Origin: Rhodococcus sp. KBS0724 | Lineage (GTDB): Bacteria; Actinomycetota; Actinomycetes; Mycobacteriales; Mycobacteriaceae | Assembly: GCF_005938745.2 (NCBI RefSeq) | Contig: NZ_VCBX02000001.1 | Coordinates: forward strand, 6,028,501-6,092,500 | Direction of reading: 5' to 3' | Length of the DNA: 64,000 nt | Shown here: one piece after another, positions 35,920-43,791 of the stretch | Position numbering within the stretch: position 1 is the stretch's first letter | Layout of the letters: each line of letters opens with the position of its first letter | Program-made: the position numbers and the translations under genes | Notes under the pieces: model-generated | Told to the model about the DNA's origin: nothing | Databases searched by the model: none | Seen by the model: only the letters and a program-made list of their open reading frames with translations

Positions 35920-36825
35920 TCAAGAAGCCGGTACAGGCGGCGGGGTGACGACCTGGGGCACGGCGTCGATGGTAACTGCCATGATCTCGTCGAACCGGTT
36001 TGCAACGGTTTCAATCGACAAGTCCGGATCGGCAATTCCAACGGTGTTGACGATGGCCATGCGATTGACGGCGCCACCGGCCACGTTGAACACCTCACCG
36101 GTCACTACGGAATCAGCGTGGACCAGATATGCACCGACAGGTGCTACCTGCTCGGCTCGCAGCGAAGTACGCATGTATTCAAGGACTTCCGGCGGCAGAC
36201 CACCTGCGGCGGCTTCCGCCATTCGTGTGCTCGCGCCGGGCGCAATAGCGTTGACCTTGATTCCGTGTTCGGCACCTTCGAGTGCAAGATTCCGGGTCAG
36301 TCCGAACACAGCGCCCTTGGAGCTACCGTAATGCGTCATCATCGAGTTACCCAGCATTGCTGCCGAAACCGTGTTGACGATTCTGCCGGAACCGGATTCT
36401 ACGAGGTGCGGCCAGGCCGCGCGAGCAAGCAAGAGCGACCCGAAGTAGTGAACGTCCAAGTGCCGCTGATATTCTTCGTCCGAAACTTCGGTCCAGGAAG
36501 CGGTCCGTACAATTCCGGCATTGTTGATAACGGCGTCTAGGCGTCCGAAATTGGAGACTGCCGCCGTGACCAACGCGCGCGCTCCTTCACCGGTGGATAC
36601 GTCGGCGGCACAGGCTACGGCACGTCCCCCGGCAGCGGCGATTTCAGCAGCCACATCAGCAGCGGGGTTGTCGCCGTCAACTCCCGCCCCGTCGGTTCGG
36701 GCGCCAAGATCACCGACCACCACGCTCGCACCCCGTGCTCCGAGAAGCAATGCGTACTCGCGTCCGATTCCGCGTCCGGCTCCAGTGATGACAACAACAC
36801 GATTGTCGAAACGTAACTCGCTCAT
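35920..36825 (-). CDS. SDR-family dehydrogenase 4 (17-beta-HSD4-like)
   Basis: A 301-aa SDR. It has TGAGRGIG at about 14-21, then D-L-G-A-R-T-D-G as in the dehydrogenase domain of peroxisomal multifunctional enzyme type 2, NNAG, N-T-V-S-A-A and Y-G-S-S-K. The C-terminal extension after the Rossmann fold is longer than in classical SDRs. This subgroup commonly acts on hydroxyacyl-CoA or hydroxysteroids. AGAGGAAAG lies before the ATG at 36825. It is followed by the P450 gene after 33 bases, within the SMP-30/P450 operon. Confidence 0.85.
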   Translation of the reverse strand: MSELRFDNRVVVITGAGRGIGREYALLLGARGASVVVGDLGARTDGAGVDGDNPAADVAAEIAAAGGRAVACAADVSTGEGARALVTAAVSNFGRLDAVINNAGIVRTASWTEVSDEEYQRHLDVHYFGSLLLARAAWPHLVESGSGRIVNTVSAAMLGNSMMTHYGSSKGAVFGLTRNLALEGAEHGIKVNAIAPGASTRMAEAAAGGLPPEVLEYMRTSLRAEQVAPVGAYLVHADSVVTGEVFNVAGGAVNRMAIVNTVGIADPDLSIETVANRFDEIMAVTIDAVPQVVTPPPVPAS

Positions 36826-36877
36826 ACTCTTTCCTCTTCCAGGGCTCTGCGGGGCAGGATCAATCGCATGCGACAGA

Positions 36878-37804
36878 TCAGGGACGGGTGTCGCCGCCAC
36901 TGTGATGGACCTCGGCCGACCAAATCGATGCCTGAGCTTCGCGCGCAGACTTCTCGAAATCGAATACCTCGACGCCAACCGTCACGTATAGGGTCGATCG
37001 ATCCAAACCGCCTAGCATGCAAGCAGATCCGACGCCCCGTTCCAGTGGAATCGCAATCGCATCAGTGATCTCGCCGCCCTCCACGAAACGGCCGACGTAT
37101 CCACTTCCCGGCATAGCCGCCCAGACGCCACCGTCGGAGTCCAGACAAATACCGTCCGGAAGGAACGGAGCCGGTGCAAATTCACGGGGGTTCGACAGTG
37201 TGCCGTCAACCGCACGATCGATGACCAGAAGCCGGTTGGCAAATGCCTCTGCCGTATACAGGCGAGTTCCATCCGCGGAGAGGGCAATTCCGTTGGCTCC
37301 CATCAGCGGACCGATCGAATCGATCGCAGCGGCGGAACCGTCTGCCTCGACTGCAATCAGCGGCGCCGCCACTGGCTCCGCGCCGTTGAAGAGGTCGAAC
37401 CCGAGCTGTGTGACGTAGGCACGACCGTCAGTGTCGACCACCATGTCATTGATGGGGCCAGGGGCGTGCGCGGACAGATCCGAGTACTCCTCCAAGGATG
37501 CGCCGTCGAACACCAGCACCAGCTTTTCGTGCATGGACGTGACGATCATGCGTCCGTCTGGCAGCCAACCGAAGCCTCCCAGAACGATGGGAACTGCGGC
37601 GTCAGCAGCCCGCGAGGTCGCGTCGACTACCGTGCGGACCTCACCGGTCGCGTCAACAGTCTTGATCGTCGACGTGTACATGTCCGAGAACCACAGGGCG
37701 CCATCGTGCCAGCGGGGGCATTCCGGCCACGAAAAGCCTTTGGCGATCTCATTTGGTTCGAGGATGCGAGCGCCGGCAACTGCGTCAGCAACGGCATTAG
37801 TCAT
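36878..37804 (-). CDS. SMP-30/gluconolactonase-family lactonase
   Basis: A 308-aa six-bladed beta-propeller of the SMP-30/gluconolactonase/LRE family. The metal-site Glu lies in F-S-W-P-E-C-P-R-W near the N terminus, with further candidate ligands in G-A-N-G-I-A-L and P-D-G-I-C-L-D-S-D-G-G. The ATG at 37804 has GGAAGGA upstream. It leads the minus-strand operon toward the P450 and has a near-match GntR box 165 bases upstream. In an island with three Baeyer-Villiger enzymes it is a good candidate for hydrolysing the lactone made from a ring ketone; that link is inference. Confidence 0.83.
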   Translation of the reverse strand: MTNAVADAVAGARILEPNEIAKGFSWPECPRWHDGALWFSDMYTSTIKTVDATGEVRTVVDATSRAADAAVPIVLGGFGWLPDGRMIVTSMHEKLVLVFDGASLEEYSDLSAHAPGPINDMVVDTDGRAYVTQLGFDLFNGAEPVAAPLIAVEADGSAAAIDSIGPLMGANGIALSADGTRLYTAEAFANRLLVIDRAVDGTLSNPREFAPAPFLPDGICLDSDGGVWAAMPGSGYVGRFVEGGEITDAIAIPLERGVGSACMLGGLDRSTLYVTVGVEVFDFEKSAREAQASIWSAEVHHSGGDTRP

Positions 37805-38158
37805 GACTTTTCCTTCCGCGGTGGCATTCAAGCGCTCACCAATTACAACGGAACATGCTGCTCTGCAAGGGATCCAAAGGAGGACCTTGGGCATGTGATG
37901 CCATTCACAGTACTCGATACATGCAAATTGTCAACTAATTCTCTGGGTGACTCAGCCTGGGAGGCAAAATTGGATCCAGATCTGACCCGACGATACCCAT
38001 TCGGACACTACGATGAAGCAATTCACAAAAAACTATTCGCGAGCATCCACGCCAGTCGCCCAAGAAGGGTGACGGCCCAATGGGATTGGCCGTACTGATT
38101 TCTGGCGACGTGAGCGAGGCTGGGATACCGCCCCGCCGAACCAACAGGAGGATCTACG
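37805..38158. promoter_or_regulatory. Intergenic region with a GntR-type operator
   Basis: This 354-base gap separates the divergent SMP-30 gene and small Cys-rich gene. It contains ATTGGATCCAGA at 37969-37980 (10 of 12 matches to ATTGGATCCAAT) and an AT-richer stretch around 37920-37945. No convincing coding frame with a ribosome site was seen in the rest. Confidence 0.5.
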
Positions 38159-38419
38159 ATGACGCTGCAGAAGTTGACGTGTGAAATGTGTGACCGTTGC
38201 GTACTCGTCGAAAAGTTCAGCACCGCCCACACCACTATTCAGTGGGTCGATGACGCCAACAACTGCACGTTCATCGCGGAAGCGCACCGGGCGCTGGGAG
38301 ACAACGACCGTGCGTGCCCGGCATTGCGGCGCAGCATCGACAATGCGGTCCGCTCGCAGCAACTTACCGAGAGCCGGATCGAACTTCCCGGCGTCAGTTC
38401 AGTTTCCCGGCAGCAGTAG
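38159..38419 (+). CDS. Small Cys-rich protein, unknown function
   Basis: An 86-aa protein that looks genuine: AGGAGG sits 8 bases before the ATG and the sequence is protein-like. Cys 8, 11 and 14 form a C-x2-C-x2-C cluster, followed by C36 and C53. The phrase E-K-F-S-T-A-H-T-T-I-Q-W lies between them, and a basic segment L-R-R-S-I-D comes after C53. The cysteines suggest bound zinc or an iron-sulfur centre. It is isolated on the plus strand between the SMP-30 gene and the esterase, sharing a promoter region that contains a GntR-type box. I do not know its function. Confidence 0.7.
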   Translation: MTLQKLTCEMCDRCVLVEKFSTAHTTIQWVDDANNCTFIAEAHRALGDNDRACPALRRSIDNAVRSQQLTESRIELPGVSSVSRQQ

Positions 38420-38469
38420 GACGCTCGAATCAGAGCACCCGTACCTCGCAGGTCGCAGCCAAGGACCAA

Positions 38470-38518
38470 GTTCGGATTGACTGCAGCGCCCTCGTCCAAC
38501 GCTACAGTCAACCCGAAC
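38470..38518. repeat. Inverted repeat between convergent genes (possible terminator)
   Basis: GTTCGGATTGACTG (38470-38483) and CAGTCAACCCGAAC (38505-38518) pair at 13 of 14 positions around a 21-base loop. It lies between the ends of the Cys-rich gene (38419) and the esterase (38558). There is no clear T-run. Confidence 0.4.
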
Positions 38519-38557
38519 TCGAGTGTCGTTCGAGCATGCGCCAACGCGCAATAGCTC

Positions 38558-39484
38558 CTATCTCTCGTCGAGGACTCCGCGGAGCATCGCCCAGATATCA
38601 CGACGAGCGGGTTCCGTGAACGAGAGCGACTTGAACGTCAGAAATCCGTGAAACAGTCCATCGAAACGGTGATGCCGGACGAGCACGCCAGCCGCCTCCA
38701 ACATCTGCGCGTACGTGTCACCCGATGTACACGGCGGATCCAATTCCGCCGTGACAATTACCGCAGGCGGTAGGCCGGCAAGACTCTGCGCCCTCGTCGG
38801 AACCACTCGCGGATCGCCGGTTCCGTGGGGTGCATACTGCTGCCAGTACCACTTCATCGCCGAGGTGGTGTTGTAGTGACCGGTGCCGTACAGCCGATAC
38901 GATTCCGTCTCGAAATCATCGTCTATCACCGGGTACATGAGAACCTGTGCCGCAATCGCCGGGCCCCCTCGATCTCTTGCCGCAATGGATACCGTGGCGG
39001 CTAGATTGCCACCGGCACTGTCCCCGGCGAGGACGATCCTGGACGGATCTGCGCCATAGTCGCCGGCGTTCTTCGCCACCCATTCCAAGGCTGCGTACAT
39101 ATCATCATGCGCTGCCGGAGCCTGATGCTCCGGAGCGAGCCTGTAGTCAACTGCAACCACAACAGCGCCAACACCTTCTGCCATCGAGCGACAGAATTCG
39201 TCGTGACTGTCCAGATCGCAGAATACGAAACCCCCGCCGTGAGCGAACACTACAACCGGCAGATCATGGCGATCTTCGTGCGGCCGGAACACTCTCAACG
39301 CCAAGTCTCCGCCAGGACCGTCGATGGTGAGATCGTGAACTGCAAGCATGTCCGGCAGAGCCTGCAGCGGAGCACGTCGACTACGGATCAGCTCACGCAA
39401 TTCGTCTGGCGGGAATTTTGTGACGTCCGGGAATCCGGATTCCAGCGCGGCGAGCATTGCCGCGACTTCGGGATGCACTGTCAT
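38558..39484 (-). CDS. HSL-type alpha/beta hydrolase (esterase) 3
   Basis: A 308-aa hormone-sensitive-lipase family esterase with HGGG (82-85), DYRLAPEH (113-120), GDSAGG with Ser156, and a C-terminal L-F-H-G-F His. AGGAG lies 8 bases before the ATG. It follows the steroid-monooxygenase-like BVMO3 by 53 bases on the same strand, so it is the obvious candidate to hydrolyse the ester product, as in progesterone to testosterone acetate to testosterone. Confidence 0.88.
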   Translation of the reverse strand: MTVHPEVAAMLAALESGFPDVTKFPPDELRELIRSRRAPLQALPDMLAVHDLTIDGPGGDLALRVFRPHEDRHDLPVVVFAHGGGFVFCDLDSHDEFCRSMAEGVGAVVVAVDYRLAPEHQAPAAHDDMYAALEWVAKNAGDYGADPSRIVLAGDSAGGNLAATVSIAARDRGGPAIAAQVLMYPVIDDDFETESYRLYGTGHYNTTSAMKWYWQQYAPHGTGDPRVVPTRAQSLAGLPPAVIVTAELDPPCTSGDTYAQMLEAAGVLVRHHRFDGLFHGFLTFKSLSFTEPARRDIWAMLRGVLDER

Positions 39485-39537
39485 GGATGATCTCCTGATT
39501 GCTTTGAATTCTGTTATCTCGGTGTGGAAATCGCCTG

Positions 39538-41172
39538 CTACGGGGACACCGCACCGTCCAGTTCAAATCCTTTGTATCCGGCCTCCGCGACCTCGCGCAA
39601 GATTTGCCCGTAGACGCCGAAGCCACCGATGTAGGGCATGAACACTCGGGGCTTGCCGGGAATATTGGCTCCCATGTACCACGAATTCGCCGAAGGAAAA
39701 AGCGTCGCCGACGCGCGGTCGTTGCATTCCTCGACCCACGTCTCCACCGCCTCGGCGCTCGCTTCGATCGTTTCGGCGCCGTGCTCACCCATGTGATCCA
39801 GGCAGCTGGCGATCCAATTGACGTGCTGTTCAGCAGCAAGGACCATATTCGACAGCACACTTGGACTGCCAGGCCCGGTCACGATGAACATGTTCGGAAA
39901 GCCGTGCACACCCAGTCCGAGATATGTACGCGGTCCGGCGGACCATTCGTTGCGGAGCCGACGGCCCCCGCGCCCGCGAATGTCGATGCGATTCAACGAT
40001 CCGGTCATCGCATCGAAACCGGTTGCGTAAACGATCATATCGAGTTCGAAGTCCTCGGCGCTCGTCTTGATACCGTCGGCGGTAATGCGATCGATCGGCG
40101 CGTTGCGCAAGTCCACAAGCGAGACGTTGTCGCGGTTGAACGTCTCGTAATACCCGTCATCGGTCACGATGCGCTTGGTACCGATCGGATGATCCTTCGG
40201 TGTCAGCGCCTCGGCAATCTCGGGATCGTGCACCAGTTCGCGTATCTTCGCCTCCGCGAACCTACGCGCCGTGTCGTTGGCTTCGATGCTCGAGGTCTGA
40301 TCAGGAAAGGCTTTACCGAAAAGTACTCCCCCACGCTTCCACCATTCCTCGTACACACGGGTTCGCTCGGCATCGTCGACCTCCATCGCGCGCTTGGGAT
40401 ACGGAGTGAATGGCGACCCGCCACCGCTCATCCATGAAAGCCTGCGCCGCTCTGCGTAATTCGCCTTGCTTTCATGCCTTGCCTCCGGAGCCAACGGATG
40501 GTTGCCGGCGGGGATCGAGTAGTTGGCGCTACGTTGGAAGACGTACACATGTTCCGCAGACTCCGCGATCAGCGGTATCGATTGAATACCCGACGAGCCG
40601 GTTCCGATCACGCCAACGCGTTTGCCTCGGAAGTCAACTCCGTCGTGCGGCCACTGCCCAGTGTGGTACGACTCGCCTGTGTAATCGTCTCGCCCGGCTA
40701 TATCGGGCAGATTCGCGGCCGACAGGCATCCCGTCGCGAAAATGCAAAATTTGGCTGACACTTGATCGTTCGCTTCGGTGACAACGTGCCATCTCGACGT
40801 GGATTCGTCGAACGTGGCCGAGGCGATTCGGGTATCGAACTGGAAGCTCCGATTCAGGTCGAACCGTTTCGCCACATGTTCGAGATAGCTCAATATCTCC
40901 GGCTGGGTGGCGTAACGCTCACTCCACTCCCAATCCTGCTGAAGCTCTTCGGAAAACGAGTAGGAGTAGTCCAAGCTCTCGATGTCGCATCGCGCGCCAG
41001 GATAGCGGTTGTGATACCAGGTTCCACCAACGCCAGAAGCTGCTTCGTATCCCTGAACCCTCAATCCCCGTTGTCGCAAGGTATGCACTGCGTACATCCC
41101 CGCTATACCCGCCCCGACAACTATTACGTCGACGTCGGCACTGCTCTTGTCCACACTTTTATTGGTACTCAC
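39538..41172 (-). CDS. Baeyer-Villiger monooxygenase 3 (steroid/cycloketone monooxygenase-like)
   Basis: A 544-aa BVMO of the cyclohexanone/cyclopentadecanone/steroid monooxygenase group. GAGIAG lies at 20-25, then G-G-T-W-Y-H-N-R-Y-P-G-A-R-C-D, the fingerprint with Tyr in place of Phe (Y-T-G-x3-H-x3-W-P) and G-T-G-S-S-G for NADPH. Segments such as A-N-Y-S-I-P-A-G-N and the C-terminal F-M-P-Y-I-G-G-F-G-V-Y closely resemble Rhodococcus steroid monooxygenase (STMO, about 549 aa) as I remember it. The start is GTG at 41172 with GAGGGA upstream. It is divergent from an IclR gene and precedes an esterase. Confidence 0.9.
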   Translation of the reverse strand: MSTNKSVDKSSADVDVIVVGAGIAGMYAVHTLRQRGLRVQGYEAASGVGGTWYHNRYPGARCDIESLDYSYSFSEELQQDWEWSERYATQPEILSYLEHVAKRFDLNRSFQFDTRIASATFDESTSRWHVVTEANDQVSAKFCIFATGCLSAANLPDIAGRDDYTGESYHTGQWPHDGVDFRGKRVGVIGTGSSGIQSIPLIAESAEHVYVFQRSANYSIPAGNHPLAPEARHESKANYAERRRLSWMSGGGSPFTPYPKRAMEVDDAERTRVYEEWWKRGGVLFGKAFPDQTSSIEANDTARRFAEAKIRELVHDPEIAEALTPKDHPIGTKRIVTDDGYYETFNRDNVSLVDLRNAPIDRITADGIKTSAEDFELDMIVYATGFDAMTGSLNRIDIRGRGGRRLRNEWSAGPRTYLGLGVHGFPNMFIVTGPGSPSVLSNMVLAAEQHVNWIASCLDHMGEHGAETIEASAEAVETWVEECNDRASATLFPSANSWYMGANIPGKPRVFMPYIGGFGVYGQILREVAEAGYKGFELDGAVSP

Positions 41173-41347
41173 GATGCGACATCCCTCTCGAAATCCGTCG
41201 CCGATGCCCGACATCCGGAACACTTGCGTGCCGCCACGATAAGTGGCCCGACAGGCGATGAGAACCAGATCTCCCGTCCAGCGGTCGCCCCGCAACGATG
41301 ACCCTCAATCGGTGAGCTGCTTCACAAATCCGCCGAGCCGTGTCATG

Positions 41348-41362
41348 ATTCCTAATAGGAAT
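41348..41362. promoter_or_regulatory. Palindrome ATTCC-TAATA-GGAAT in the BVMO3/IclR1 divergent promoter
   Basis: A 15-base inverted repeat lies 52 bases before the IclR1 ATG (41414) and 176 bases from the BVMO3 start. Size and position fit an autoregulatory IclR operator. The arms (ATTCC/GGAAT) differ from the TTCCCG box. Confidence 0.4.
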
Positions 41363-41413
41363 ACCGAAGTACAAGGCTTTTGGTGGAGAAACAGCGGAAC
41401 AGGAGCTAGCCCC

Positions 41414-42175
41414 ATGACGATCCAGTCGACGATCGACCGCTCAACCCCGAGCGCCTTTCTCGATCGCGTTTCTCTTCTGCTCGACACCTTCGACGGGAGC
41501 GCGAACCTTACGCTGGCTCAGATTGTTCGCCGCACAGGATTGCCACGTTCATCGGCACATCGCATGCTCGAGCATCTCGTCCAACTGCGATGGCTGCAGC
41601 GTGACGGTCACGACTACACGCTGGGCTTGCGTCTGATGGAACTCGGATCATTGGCGGTGCGACAGGACCGACTGCACTCGGCCATCATTCCGCACCTACA
41701 CGAACTGCATCGTGCCACCGGACTCGCGGTCCAACTTGCAGCCCTCGACGGCGACGAACTCGTATATCACGAGTACGTCGGCGGCCGCCTTGCCGGCGCT
41801 GTCCCGAACCGCGTCGGATCACGCGACAAAGCAGACCAGGTTGCACTCGGCAGGATCTTGCTGGCGTACAACGGAGCATCAGGAGAGTCGTTCGACCGAC
41901 TTCGTGAAACCGGTATCGCATGTGAGCGGCATACACCGATCGAAGGATTCGGCTCTATCGCCGCTCCAATCGGGCCGATTGGGTCGGCAACATCTGCCCT
42001 GTCGCTGTCCGGACCGAGTCACCAACTCCCCTTGAATCCACCAGATCCACGGCTGACGGAAATCCTGGTCAGTACAGCTACCGCAGTCTGGCGGCGCGTC
42101 AACAACCATGTTGTTCCAACATTGCAGCGTAGCAAGACCTTACGGTCGACGCCGCACGGACTGACGTTGCGTTGA
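41414..42175 (+). CDS. IclR-family regulator 1
   Basis: A 253-aa IclR protein. The N-terminal winged helix (L-T-L-A-Q-I-V-R-R-T-G-L-P-R-S-S-A-H-R-M-L) is followed by an effector domain with L-H-R-A-T-G-L-A-V-Q-L-A and G-S-R-D-K-A-D-Q-V-A-L-G-R-I-L-L-A-Y. The effector domain is slightly short and lacks some of the usual G-x-G-C-I-A region. AGGAG precedes the ATG at 41414. It is divergent from BVMO3, which it probably controls. Confidence 0.86.
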   Translation: MTIQSTIDRSTPSAFLDRVSLLLDTFDGSANLTLAQIVRRTGLPRSSAHRMLEHLVQLRWLQRDGHDYTLGLRLMELGSLAVRQDRLHSAIIPHLHELHRATGLAVQLAALDGDELVYHEYVGGRLAGAVPNRVGSRDKADQVALGRILLAYNGASGESFDRLRETGIACERHTPIEGFGSIAAPIGPIGSATSALSLSGPSHQLPLNPPDPRLTEILVSTATAVWRRVNNHVVPTLQRSKTLRSTPHGLTLR

Positions 42176-42207
42176 TCGCGAATCCGCTCACTCTCGATCG
42201 GAAAGAA

Positions 42208-42888
42208 TCAGTCCGACCGTGGCTTCCGCATTCCGTCGTCAACAGACTTCCAAATTCCCGGATCGACCGGAGTCGGTAGGCCGAGTGCGTCGACACGACT
42301 CTGCGCGAACAAAGCGGCAGCCTCGTCGATTTCCTCGAGCAAATCACGAGCCAGATCGATCTCGGCCTGAAAGTGGCGTGCCGCCCAGCGGAGACTCATC
42401 TTCGAAAAAGCCCATCCCGGCTCACCTTCCGAATGATCGGCATGCTCGACTGCCTTAGCCATCTTTTCCTCGAGGTTCACGATGTGAGTGCGCACAATCG
42501 CCTTCAAGTGATCCGGATCGTTCAGATGGCCCATCCACAAACGCAACATGACGCCGTGCTTCAGTACCGGAAACTCAACCGGGGACTCCCGGGACCATAT
42601 CCGGACCGCATCTACTCCCGATTGCGTTATTCCGAAGATGCGACGGGTACGTTCGCCCCACTCCGAAATCTCTCGCGACTGCACAAAGCCCAGAGTCTCC
42701 AGTTTCTTCAACTCCGCGTAGACCTGACTGAGCGACGGGCTCCAGTAGTAGAAACCCACGCTCCAATCTGCCCACTTCTTCAGATCGGTGCCGCTCAATT
42801 CTTCACCGAATGTGAGCATTCCCAACACTGCCCAACTCGTCGCAGGCAAGGCCGGTAGGGATGAGTCATTCGGATCGGGCACGGCCAC
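42208..42888 (-). CDS. PadR-family regulator
   Basis: A 226-aa PadR protein. The N-terminal winged helix has S-W-A-V-L-G-M-L, Y-W-S-P-S-L-S-Q-V-Y-A-E-L-K-K-L-E-T-L-G-F-V and a wing with R-R-I-F-G-I-T. A C-terminal helical region of about 110 residues forms the dimerisation part. It lies tail to tail with IclR1 and divergent from the flavin-reductase gene, with a TTCCCG box in that gap. It may regulate the reductase or itself; ligand unknown. Confidence 0.85.
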   Translation of the reverse strand: MAVPDPNDSSLPALPATSWAVLGMLTFGEELSGTDLKKWADWSVGFYYWSPSLSQVYAELKKLETLGFVQSREISEWGERTRRIFGITQSGVDAVRIWSRESPVEFPVLKHGVMLRLWMGHLNDPDHLKAIVRTHIVNLEEKMAKAVEHADHSEGEPGWAFSKMSLRWAARHFQAEIDLARDLLEEIDEAAALFAQSRVDALGLPTPVDPGIWKSVDDGMRKPRSD

Positions 42889-42952
42889 AGCCTAACAACG
42901 ATGTGACTTCGCACCTAGGACTGTCCCCACTGAACGGAACGGGCTACTTTTC

Positions 42953-42969
42953 TTCCCGACTGACGGGAA
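42953..42969. promoter_or_regulatory. TTCCCG-type palindromic operator upstream of flavin reductase
   Basis: TTCCCGACTGACGGGAA is the most symmetric copy of the box (one mismatch in the arms). It lies between the PadR start (42888) and the flavin-reductase start (43046), 77 bases before the latter. The same box upstream of kshA-hsaA-hsaC would co-regulate the HsaA-type oxygenase with its reductase. Confidence 0.6.
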
Positions 42970-43045
42970 TAGCCACTCCATCGATACTCACGGAACCCGA
43001 CAATTACTTCTGCGCATCACGCACCACAGTCACTGAGGGAGACGA

Positions 43046-43591
43046 ATGTCCCTACCACGCACAACTACTGACAATGTTCCTCATATGATTACCGGCGACC
43101 TTCGAGGATCCCGCAACGAAGGGCGGCTGAATGCCGCGCAGTTCAGAAATACGCTCGGAAACTTCTGTAGCGGGGTTACCGTCATCACCGGTCTGTCGCC
43201 GGACGGAGACCCGATCGGCTTCGCCTGCCAATCTTTCACTTCGTTGTCGATCGACCCGCCACAGATACTCGTCTGTCCGGGAAAGAACTCGACAAGTTGG
43301 CCACGCATCGCTGCCACCGGACGATTCACTGCAAACGTCCTCGCACACGACCAGCAAGCAGCGTGCGTAGCATTCGGATCATCCGCCGGAACCAAATTCG
43401 GGTCCACTCCGTGGGAAATTCGACACGGGGCCGTCTTGATCACGAGCGCGCTCGCCTGGATCGACTGCGACATCGAGACAATCCACGACGGCGGCGACCA
43501 TCACATCGTTGTCGGAGCAGTTCGCAACCTACGCGTCGAGCGAGAAAACGATGCACCCTTGGTTTTCTTCCGAGGCAACTACGGTCTCTGA
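43046..43591 (+). CDS. hsaB: Flavin reductase (HsaB-like component)
   Basis: A 181-aa flavin reductase-domain protein, near HsaB length (about 187 aa). Features include F-R-N-T-L-G-N-F-C-S-G-V-T-V-I-T-G, G-F-A-C-Q-S-F-T-S-L-S-I-D-P-P and the C-terminal D-H-H-I-V-V-G-A-V. It reduces flavin with NAD(P)H for a two-component monooxygenase. The only such oxygenase in the window is the HsaA-type protein at 18204-19385, 24 kb away, and both are preceded by a TTCCCG box. GAGGGA precedes the ATG at 43046; an internal ATG at 43085 is possible. Confidence 0.82.
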   Translation: MSLPRTTTDNVPHMITGDLRGSRNEGRLNAAQFRNTLGNFCSGVTVITGLSPDGDPIGFACQSFTSLSIDPPQILVCPGKNSTSWPRIAATGRFTANVLAHDQQAACVAFGSSAGTKFGSTPWEIRHGAVLITSALAWIDCDIETIHDGGDHHIVVGAVRNLRVERENDAPLVFFRGNYGL

Positions 43592-43697
43592 AGTACTCCT
43601 GCCCAGGCTATTTCGATACCAACCGATAGCTCCGATCACGACCTCCTCACACTGAACCGGACAGCAAATTCGCAGTCACGAATCAATGAGACGGATG

Positions 43698-43714
43698 TTC
43701 CCGCGAGGTGGGTC
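43698..43714. promoter_or_regulatory. Degenerate TTCCCG-type palindrome upstream of IclR2
   Basis: TTCCCGCGAGGTGGGTC has a perfect left arm and a weak right arm (four of seven). It lies 78 bases before the IclR2 GTG start and might serve autoregulation; the match could also be chance. Confidence 0.25.
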
Positions 43715-43791
43715 AACCGTTTGCGAAGACCGACCCGAGCTCACTAGGGTGACCGTCATCACAGCATTGAGGTCAAGGTCAGGAGATTACG

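Noticed and set aside
38725..38745. GGATCCAATT sequence resembling the GntR box
   Set aside because: It lies inside the esterase coding region, lacks the ATT left arm, and is best explained by codon use.
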